From Excoecaria cochinchinensis (taxonomy: Eukaryota; Streptophyta; Magnoliopsida; Malpighiales; Euphorbiaceae): 64,000 nt of DNA. Location of the stretch: the NCBI GenBank assembly GCA_947683425.1, contig CANTUQ010000004.1, forward strand, positions 30,376,001-30,440,000, in the 5' to 3' direction. Position numbers and translations under genes: made by a program. The notes beneath the pieces are model-generated. The model worked only from the letters and a program-made list of their open reading frames with translations. It made no database searches and had not been told where the DNA came from. The first letter of the stretch is position 1; every line of letters begins with the position of its first letter. Below are positions 56,639 through 64,000 of this stretch, one piece after another.

Positions 56639-57622
56639 GGACTACTCGATGGATAAGTTGGCCAATGTGTATGTGGATCAGGTGGTTCAATTTCATGGTG
56701 TGCCGTTGTCGATAGTTTCAGATCGGGATCTAAGGTTCACATCTAAGTTTTGGAAGGAGCTGCATAGAGCTTTGGGTACCAAGTTGGACTTCAGCACAGC
56801 GTTTCACCCTCAGATAGATGGTCAGTCTGAGCAAGTTATCAAAATTTTAGAGGATATGCTTCAGGCTTGTGGTTTGGATTTTTCTGGCAGTTGGGATCAG
56901 TATGTGTGACTTATGGAATTTGCCTACAACAACAGTTTTCAGTCCAGTATTGGGATGTCACCGTTTGAGGCTTTGTATGGTCAACAGTGTATGACTTCGG
57001 TTTGTTGGACAGAGTTAACCAAGCGATCTTTTATTAGGCCAGAGATGATTAGGGATACCGAAGAGAAGATCAGAGTTGTGCAGCGGAATCTAAAGGTGGC
57101 TAAGGATAGGCAGAGATCCTATGCCAATCTGAAGAGAAAGGATATTCGGTTTGAGGTCGGGGACAAAGTTTTCCTTAAGGTTTCACCTTGGAGGAAAGTA
57201 TTGAGGTTTGGCAAGAAAGGCAACTTTGTCCTCGGTTCATTGGGCCTTTTGAGATTTTTGATAGAGTTGGTCTGGTAGCCTATAGGTTGGCTTTACCGAT
57301 GGATTTGGCTAAGATGCAAGATGTTTTCCACGTCTCCATGCTTCGTCGATATACATCGGATCCGTCCCATGTGTTCTCAGTTCAAGATGTTCGGATTCAA
57401 CCGGATTACTCCTATAATGAAGAGCCAAAGACTATTGTAGCTCGGGAAGTAAGACAGTTGAGAAACAAGCAAATCCCTTTCGTCAATGTTCTTTGGCAAC
57501 ATCACGGAGTCGAGGAAGCGACTTGGGAACCAGAGGCAACAATGAGAATTCAGTATTCCCATTTGTTCACTTCAGGTGAGAATTTCGAGGATGAAATTCT
57601 TGTTAGTAGGGGAGAGTTGTAA
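55852..57622 (+). pseudogene. pol: RNase H (second copy), integrase and chromodomain
   Basis: After the duplicated RNase H end and integrase zinc domain, the core is read through: [36 protein letters not shown] and GQSEQVIKILEDML, so all three acidic catalytic positions are seen. Then MEFAYNNSFQSSIGMSPFEA, and after a frameshift near 57230 the chromodomain tail: MQDVFHVSMLRRYTSDPSHV, RQLRNKQIPFVNVLWQHHGV and EEATWEPEA, ending VSRGEL-stop at 57622. Stops include TAG near 55970 and 56454 and TGA near 56907. Confidence 0.88.
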
Positions 57623-57933
57623 TACCCGGTTCTCCCCCTAGTAGTTTGAGCCATGATTGCTATGTGTATATGTGCATGTGTGAGAGTTTTGACATGTGTT
57701 AAGGGTATTTTGGGCAAAATGCATGTTTTGGGGGCTTTTATAGAGTGTGAGTGCATTTATGTTAGTAGGGTGTATGTGCATTAGGTTGTGTTAGTGTGTG
57801 CATGTGCATATGGTTTTAGTGTGTGAATTATGTGGGTGAGTCTTGTGTGTAGTAGCATGTGTGTTTGTTGGGTGTGAGTGGTCAAGTTCCACCAACTAAG
57901 GGTGACATGTGGCTAGAGCATTTTGAAAGGAAG

Positions 57934-57941
57934 TATAAATA
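57934..57941 (+). promoter_or_regulatory. LTR TATA box
   Basis: TATAAATA, 316 bp from the LTR start, followed by GAGAGAGAG and a CT-rich stretch. Confidence 0.65.
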
Positions 57942-58689
57942 GAGAGAGAGAAAATGGGACAGTAATCTTACTGTCTCTTCCCGTTTTCTCCCTTCTCTTT
58001 GCTTCTTCTTCTTCTTTTCTCTTCATTTGTGTGCCCTAGCTTGGATCCAAGTGCTTTGTGGTGGAAATTAATCATTCCTTGAGTTTTGTTTGGTAAGTGT
58101 TATGGGTTTCTTCCTTTTCTTCTTCATCTTCTTCCATTGTTCTTGATTTTAGTTAGATTGAGTTTTAATTTAAGTTTTGTGTTTGTGTAATTTTTGGGTG
58201 TTCTTGGTTAGTTGATCCTCCTCGCGATCCCAAGGGAAAGGAGAAGGCTAGTGGGAGTGGTTCTCATTGATTGGAGCATAGGAATATCAGGTTTGGGAAT
58301 TTGTTTGGAAATTTGATTGTTTGATATTCATTGTGATTTGTGCCCTTGCATGTGATTTCTGGAAAATTGATGTTTAATGAGGTTTATTATAGTGTTAATG
58401 TTATGGGTATTCAATGGATTTGAGTTATAATGCATGAATGTTGCAGTATTGAGCTATATTTGAATTTTGATGAATGTTTGCTGTATAATTCTGGGGTTGT
58501 GCTCTTGGGAAGCTTGATTTTGCTAATGCATGATTTGATTGTGCTAATTGTTGAATTAAGTTGTGTTTTATGTTATATGTGATGGTGGAAGGCTTATGTG
58601 AAGGTAAGATGAGGTTTGGTTTGATTTTGGGGTCAAAATGGGTTTGATTTTGGAAATCTGGGTTTTCTGCGCTTTGCTGGAAAAATGGA

Positions 58690-59090
58690 AATCACGATGC
58701 TGTCGCGAGCGCAACAGAAGGGTGAATTCCAGTTTTTCACGAGATTGCTCGGTTGTTTGTGAGGCATCCGACTCGTGATTGGGCAGCACGACTCGTGAAG
58801 CTTGGCATGCGTGAGTGGTGCAGCAGAATCACGCATCGGTAGGGGGAAGACTAAGAGTTTATGAGACGTGAACTACGTTCACAAGTCGTGAACCATGGTC
58901 ACGAGTCGTGAACAAGGTTCAAGAGTCGTGAACCAAGTTCACGGGTCGTGAACAAGGTCAACTAGTCGTGAACGTTGTTCACGAGTCATGAACAACCTTC
59001 ACGAGTCATGAGGGTTGTCTCACAACTCGCATGCCCCTTTGCCCCTTCCCCTCTCGCAGGCCATCCGGCCACTGTCGCGACAGTGACCTC
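58690..59090. repeat. Hairpin block with 20-bp array (GTTCACGAGTCGTGAAC)
   Basis: Begins with CTGTCGCGAGCGCAACAG. Then at 58866-59010 about eight copies of a roughly 20-bp unit, GTTCACGAGTCGTGAACAAG, each a hairpin with GTTCAC/GTGAAC arms. It ends with CACTGTCGCGACAGTG, a perfect 16-bp palindrome, at about 59070-59085. Confidence 0.88.
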
Positions 59091-59296
59091 TTTTCACCCT
59101 ATTTTTCCGATTTTGCTCCTTTCTTTTAAAATGACTTTTGTATCATTTCTACTTGGATTATTACTACTGTATGGGAATAGATATGTGCAATATTATGATC
59201 TCTCCATGATAAATTATATGCTATGTTATAGAATATGATTTGGCTTATACATGGCCTGCTTCATGCATGACCTGCGAGAGTTAATCTAGTGAATAG

Positions 59297-59310
59297 TTAG
59301 GCATGCCTAA
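59297..59310. other. Conserved LTR palindrome, variant TTAGGCATGCCTAA
   Basis: Preceded by GTGAATAG; same variant as at 18580. Confidence 0.85.
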
Positions 59311-59742
59311 TAGAGCTCAGTAGTTATAGCCTCAGTTCAGTTTTGGACCCCGATCAGGTCCCCGTTTGGTTCCTCGCGAACCTCCCTATGTCAAGATCTT
59401 GTTTAATATCCCTCAGTAAAATGTTTTGAATGAGAAAAATGTAATGTTGCTTTTCAAATGGTACCCACATGACCCCTCTGTATTCACTCGTTATCCACTA
59501 TTGTGAGTCAGCAGGTGTATTGTTTGTTGAGAATATGAGCATTCGATCAGTTCTGACTATCAGCATGTGAAGCAATATGTATATGAATGTATATGTATAC
59601 GAATGTGAGCATGGACTTTCGAATGCTATAAATGTCATTCAGTTATGATTATATCATATGATTATCAGCTTATGCCATATGTATGCGTTTTGTTTTGGCG
59701 ACTACTGTGAGTGGCCGTCCATATTATTGTTGTGTTTCCCCA

Positions 59743-59784
59743 CTAAGCGTTATCGCTTAGCGCGGTGTTTTCACCCGTGCAGGT
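59743..59784 (+). other. Conserved twin hairpin of the LTR
   Basis: CTAAGCGTTATCGCTTAG, then GCGCGGTGTTTTCACCCGTGC and AGGT; CCCCA precedes. One G-T pair in the second stem. Confidence 0.85.
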
Positions 59785-60167
59785 GCAGAAGGTGTATAGT
59801 TTTTGGAAGAGTTGCCGCCAGTCAAGCCAACACAGTGGGATTGTTGATAGGACTTAGCTTCTTTTTGTATCATCATTTTTTTGTAATAGTGATCTCTCTA
59901 TATATTTAGTTTTTGTTCAGCTTCCGTTATGTATCTCTGAAAGTTGTAATTATATTGGTATCAGAACAGTTATGTATTGAATATTGTTATTCAATCAATG
60001 AATGTTTAGTTGATTTAAAGTTTTAATTTTCGTTATTTATATGTATGTCTGTATTATGTGAATGTATGTTTGTGTACTATTCTACTTGGTGACACCCCTG
60101 CTCATACGGGTTCTCACTCCCTTGCGGATGGGTTCCCCTATGTATGGGAAGGAGGTGTTATAGTTTT

Positions 60168-60180
60168 TGGTATCAAAGCT
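60168..60180 (+). other. Primer binding site, one base changed
   Basis: TGGTATCAAAGCT differs from the usual TGGTATCAGAGC by one G-to-A change. Confidence 0.8.
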
Positions 60181-60268
60181 CCGGTTTAGCCATTTATGGG
60201 TGTTGTTATGCATAGATATATGTCTAGGACTGTGTTGGCTGATGTGGCTATCTTTGTCTTTCTTTTAG

Positions 60269-61112
60269 ATGGATTCTGATTCTGTTCGTGGGTCGCTTGA
60301 GTGAATCCCCAAGCTATAGATCCTTCAATGTCTGTTTCGGCTCAAACACCCTAGGGTTCAGCCTAAGGCCGCAGCCATGCCCTTCAAGGCAATGTTGAAG
60401 ATTTCTTAGGACATGGCTCGAGTCTTGGATAGGGTGACTGCTCCGAGAGCCCCTTTAGAGAGCTGGTGCAGAGGATTTCTATGGGACCAGTCTGGATGAG
60501 TCTGAGCTTGCTGAGAAATTGATTGAGAAAGTGAAGCGAGTGTTTGAGGAGACTAGGTGTCCTCCTGACAGGCAAGTTGAGAGTGTTGTGGCATTGCTTC
60601 AGGGATCCGCCTATGATTGGTGGAAGTTGGTTCGTAGGCATCCCCAGTTGCCTGACCCAGTCACATGGGAGTTCTTTGAGATGGAGTTCACCAATAAGTA
60701 TGTGACTAGAGAGTATAAGGATGCTAAGTGGGCACAGTTCTTGATTTTGAGGCAGAGAGCTATGTCAGTTTCAGAGTTTGAGAAAGAGTTCAACCGGCTT
60801 GCGAAGTATGCTCCAGAGGGTGTTCTGACAGAAGAGTTCAGATGTAGGCATTTTGAGGCTGGGTTGAATTAGTCATTGAGAGCCATGCTTATTTCTTTGA
60901 TGAGTACTCTGGGCATTGGGTACTACTAGATTGTGCAAGCAGCAGTGCAGGCTGAAAGGTCTGAGTCAATTCTGAGAGAGAGAGCTCAAAGGAGGAATCC
61001 CCCTCGTGGTGGATCATCGTCGTCATCATCGGGTAAGAGCTCAAGGAACCCGCATGATGAGTCTGCCTCAGGTCCTACTTCGAGAGGCAGAAGGTAGGGT
61101 TCTGCTATCAGT
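60269..61112 (+). pseudogene. gag: Chromovirus gag, capsid part
   Basis: Starts MDSDSVRGSLE then stops; frameshifts follow. A clean stretch from 60519 (117 residues) reads VVALLQGSAYDWWKLVRRHP, FEMEFTNKYVTREYKDAKWA and FLILRQRAMSVSEFEKEFNR, the capsid signature of plant chromoviruses. It ends at a stop replacing the Gln of GLNQ near 60870; a basic Ser/Arg-rich tail continues to 61097. This is the structural protein that packages RNA. Confidence 0.85.
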
Positions 61113-61943
61113 TTGAGTTCTGGTAGAGGTGGTTCGGGTAATAAGACTGAGGCAATGCCAGTGTGCTCTCATTGCAATGGACGACATCGGGGTGAGTGTA
61201 GGTGGCTCATAGGTGGCGATTTCAAATGTGGGAGCACTGATCACTTTTTGGCTAGTTGTCCTAGATTGGGTGAGGTTTCTAGTGATCAGCATGAGGCTAG
61301 CAGATTTGGATCTAATGCTCTGCAAGCCAGTCATGGTAGAGGCCCAGGTAGAGGTAGAGGTGGTCAGCATAGAGAGGGAGCTCCATCAAAGTCTGTTGAT
61401 CGTCCTTTGACAGTTCCAGCTAGAGCTTATGCCATGAGAGCTCGGGATGAGCAAGATGCACCAGATGTGATTGCTAGTAAGTTCCTACTCTTTGACACTG
61501 AGTTATATGCTCTAATTGACCCTGGCTCCACATACTCATATTTGTGCACGAGTAAATTGTTTGATAAGTTACATGTTGTGGATCAATTAGATTATGAGGT
61601 TTGTGTGAGCAGTCCTTTAGGGCATAGTGTCAATGTGAGTAGAGTGCATAGGAATTGTCCCCTTTTGGTTCAGGCTGTGGAGTTTTCTGCTGATTTGATT
61701 GAGTTGCCGTTTCAAGAGTTTGATTTTATTTTTGGTATGGATTGGCTTAGTAAGCATCCGGATGTAGTGGATTGTCAAAGAAAGGTGGTTGTGTTCCGAG
61801 ATAGAGATCAGTCTTCTGTTGTTGTTAAAGGTTTGGGTTCGAGTTCTATGAGTAATGTGATTTCCACCATGCAAGCTAAGAGGTTTATGAGGAAAGGATG
61901 TGAGCTGTTTTTGGCAGTTGTGTTGGATTCTAAGCGTGATTAG
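61113..61943 (+). pseudogene. gag-pro: Gag nucleocapsid and protease frame
   Basis: A 276-residue frame. The first zinc knuckle (C18-x2-C21-x3-H25-x3-C29) is present. The second keeps C39, H44 and C49, but its first Cys is Asp36, so metal binding there should be lost. The aspartic protease signature ALIDPGSTYSYL has its Asp at about residue 136, with FDFIFGMDWLSK later. The frame ends at a TAG at 61941-61943 where a Gln codon would be expected; the polyprotein continues beyond it into RT. Confidence 0.88.
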
Positions 61944-63411
61944 GTTGAGATTGAGGATGTTCTAGTTGTCAGGGAGTTTAGCGATGTGTTTCCTAGTGAG
62001 TTGCCTGGATTGCTTCCCGAGAGAGAAGTGGAGTTGTCCATTGAGATTTTGCCGGGTACTTCGCCCATTTCGAAAGCACCTTATCGGATGGCTCCTTTAG
62101 AGTTGAGGGAACTTAAAACTCAGCTACAAGAGTTATTGGATAAGGGGTTTCTTTGACCCCAGTATATCTCCATGGGGAGCCCCGGTTTTGTTTGTTAAGA
62201 AGAAAGATGGCTCTTTGAGGATGTGCATCGACTATAGGCATATTAACAAGGTCACAGTGAAGAATAAGTATCCCTTCCCTAGAATCGAGGATTTGTTTGA
62301 TCAGCTCAAAGGTGCGGGTGTCTTTTCCAAGATTGATCTTCGGTCGAGTTATTATCAGGTTCGAGTTCAGGATGCAGATGTGGTTAAGATTGCATTTCGG
62401 ACGCGGTATGGCCACTATGAGTTCCTTGTGATGCCGTTTGGATTGACCAATGCACCTGCGGCTTTTATGGATTTGATGAACCAAGTGTTTAGGCCATATC
62501 TCGACCGATTTGTAGTAGTATTTATAGACGATATTTTGGTTTACTCGAAGGATGAGAATGAGCACGAAGAGCATCTTCGGTTAGTGTTGCAAGTATTGAG
62601 GGAGCACCGTTTGTTTGTGAAGCTTAGCAAGTGTTACTTTTGGCTTCGAGAGGTGTCTTTCTTGGGTCATATTGTATCGACTAAGGGTATTCAAGTGGAT
62701 CCAGCTAAGATCGAGACAATTGTGGATTGGAAAGTGCCTAGGAATGTTTCTGAAGTGAGAAGTTTCCTTGGTTTGGCAGGCTACTACCGTCGATTTGTGA
62801 AGGGTTTTTCGGTTATCGTTGCTCCTATGACCAGATTGTTGAGGAAAGGAGTCAGATTTGAGTGGTCGGATAAGTGCCAGCTATGCTTTGAGAGGTTAAA
62901 GAGTTTATTAGTTGAAGCTCTTGTACTTACTCAACCCACCTCAGGTAAAGAGTTTGTAATGTATAGTGATGCTTCAGGTATTGGACTCGGATGTGTATTG
63001 ATGCAAGAGGGTAAAGTAGTAGCTTATGCATCTCGTCAGTTGAAACCTCATGAGAAGAACTATCCGACGCATGATGAATTGGCGGCTGTGATCTTTGCTT
63101 TGAAGATTTGGCGGCATTATTTGTATGGGGAGAAGTGTAGGATTTTCATGGACCATAAGAGTTTGAAGTACCTCCTCACGCAGAAGAAGTTGAACATGAG
63201 ACAGCATCGATGGTTAGAGTTATTCAAGGACTATGACTGCATTGTGGATCACTATCCGGGTAAAGCCAATGTGGTTGCGGATGCTTTGAGTCAGAAGTCG
63301 ATTTCGGCTTTGTTTTTGAGGCGGTTCAGATGGAGATTTGATTTAGATGGGGCTTTGGTTGCCCAATTGAGAGTGCAGCCTACTTTGAGACAGTCGATTG
63401 TGGACGCTTAG
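61944..63411 (+). pseudogene. pol: Chromovirus reverse transcriptase and RNase H, largely readable
   Basis: The lead-in [20 protein letters not shown] and [20 protein letters not shown] is followed by a TGA replacing Arg and a +1 shift near 62155. From 62188 a 407-residue stretch is uninterrupted: RT motif [13 protein letters not shown] (Asp50), [27 protein letters not shown] (Asp114, Asp115), [18 protein letters not shown], then RNase H with [15 protein letters not shown] (Asp261), [13 protein letters not shown] (Glu297), [10 protein letters not shown] (Asp322) and NVVADALS (Asp365). All expected catalytic residues are there. It is the best preserved chromovirus pol in the window; a TAG at 63409 ends it. 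Confidence 0.9.
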
Positions 63412-63527
63412 AAGGATGATTTGAAATTGCAGTGGGTTTTGCAAGAGGTTCAGCAGGGTAAGCAGTATGAGTTTTCGGTTTTGGATGGGGTGCTTATGTA
63501 TAGGGATCGTTTGTGTGTGCCTGAGAC
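63412..63527 (+). pseudogene. pol: Integrase N-terminal stub
   Basis: Reads DDLKLQWVLQEVQQGKQYEF, VLDGVLMYRDRLCVPE, the segment before the zinc domain, and then breaks at about 63528 into a minus-strand LTR. No integrase domain remains. Confidence 0.8.
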
Positions 63528-64000
63528 TGACTCTCGCAGGTCATGCATAAAGCAGGTCATGTTCCAAATACAGCATATAGTTTATCATGAAGTAATCATA
63601 GCTTTATTCATACAAAAGCGTGATAATAGCATCACAGAGCAATAAAAAATCATGCCAAGAAAATAAGAAATTCATTTAGTCAAAATAGGGCGCTTTTGGA
63701 AAAACTGGCCGAGCGGAGGCTTACTGTCGCGATCGTGACAAGAGTCGTGCTCGCGACAGTGGCCAAAGGCCACTCGCAATAAGAGGGGGCATGGACACAA
63801 GTCATGAAGGATCGACATGACTCGTGTCGACACTCAATCCAGGCCAACGTTTGTCGATTGCGTGGGAGGAGCAGAAGCACGAGTCTTGATTGTTCATCAT
63901 GACTCGTGTTGATGCCAAAGTCCTATCGCGAGTCGTGACTGAACAGCATGACTCGTGACTGGATCTCCAGCCCGCACAAATCACATTTCAACCACAGCAA
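63528..64000 (-). repeat. Minus-strand LTR fragment
   Basis: Reverse complement of the region around 58700-59270 of the shared LTR: CTCTCGCAGGTCATGCAT.AAGCAGG is shared, followed leftward in LTR sense by a hairpin block. It begins inside an LTR, not at an LTR end, so the joint at 63528 is a recombination or deletion joint. It runs off the window. Confidence 0.75.
63722..63985. repeat. Hairpin block (CTGTCGCGATCGTGACA; CACGAGTCATGACTCGTG type)
   Basis: CTGTCGCGATCGTGACAAG is paired with GTCGTGCTCGCGACAG. Then three units pairing (A/G)AGTC.TGA with CATGACTCGTG start near 63797, 63878 and 63927. Confidence 0.8.

Larger units (their letters stand above)
57618..60162 (+). repeat. Shared chromovirus LTR (2545 bp)
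   Basis: Starts TGTAATACCCGG overlapping the pol stop and ends GAGGTGTTATA (CA changed to TA), five bases before a primer site. It is both the 3' LTR of the pol block on its left and the 5' LTR of the element on its right. TATA box, hairpin block, palindrome and twin hairpin are all present in the usual order. Confidence 0.88.

Noticed and set aside
54783..57622. Complete autonomous chromovirus
   Set aside because: No gag, protease or RT palm is present, stops and frameshifts are frequent, and an internal duplication breaks the frame.

Overview
This window looks like a stretch of repeat-rich plant chromatin, most likely from a eudicot. I found no convincing host gene. Every recognisable coding stretch belongs to a retrotransposon: (i) Ty3/gypsy Tat/Ogre-type elements (tRNA-Arg-like primer site, second archaeal-type RNase H, tandem repeats in the 3' UTR), (ii) Ty3/gypsy chromoviruses of Del/Tekay type (pol ending in a chromodomain, LTRs of about 2.5-2.7 kb with TGTAA...GGGTGTTACA-like ends), and (iii) Ty1/copia elements (LTR starting near TATGCCCTAGAG, ending CCCAACA, followed by a Met-tRNA primer site). 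The species cannot be named from this. All family calls come from reading motifs, not from database searches.

Layout. 1-9493: a Tat/Ogre element on the minus strand, with a cut-off 3' LTR, 3' UTR arrays, internally deleted pol, gag, primer site and a complete 3.0-kb 5' LTR. 9494-9976: two minus-strand LTR heads. 9977-16077: decayed plus-strand chromovirus pol and its 3' LTR. 16078-21399: a minus-strand LTR split by another minus-strand LTR and a 452-bp near-perfect foldback with tRNA-like arms. 21400-25570: a plus LTR fragment, then the LTR, primer site and broken gag of a chromovirus. 25571-31915: minus-strand Tat/Ogre coding region with nearly readable gag, protease, RT, two RNase H domains and integrase, but no LTRs. 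31916-36373: plus LTR fragment interrupted by a minus-strand chromovirus tail plus LTR. 36374-40289: copia LTR remnant and a degenerate plus-strand Tat element. 40290-50217: copia element whose 5' LTR is interrupted by a 4.3-kb solo gypsy LTR. 50218-54782: gypsy LTR pieces, one carrying a solo copia LTR with a perfect 5-bp target duplication. 54783-63527: two chromovirus coding blocks sharing one LTR; the left block has a 787-bp tandem duplication and the right block a readable RT-RNase H. 63528-64000: minus-strand LTR fragment.

The strongest unexplained signal is in the chromovirus LTRs. Several diverged LTRs, on both strands, carry the same ordered set of dyad-symmetric modules: a TATA box about 290-320 bp from the LTR start (in three of them), a block of GC-rich hairpins often spaced 72-75 bp and with different primary sequence in each LTR, a short perfect palindrome (ATAGGCATGCCTAT or a compensated variant), and about 400-500 bp later a twin hairpin (CTAAGCGTTATCGCTTAG followed by GCACGG...CCGTGC). 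Base changes on one side of the stems are matched on the other side, which suggests selection on structure. Because these modules lie downstream of the TATA box, they would be in the RNA leader. Function is unknown; RNA dimerisation, packaging, translation control or chromatin organisation are candidates.
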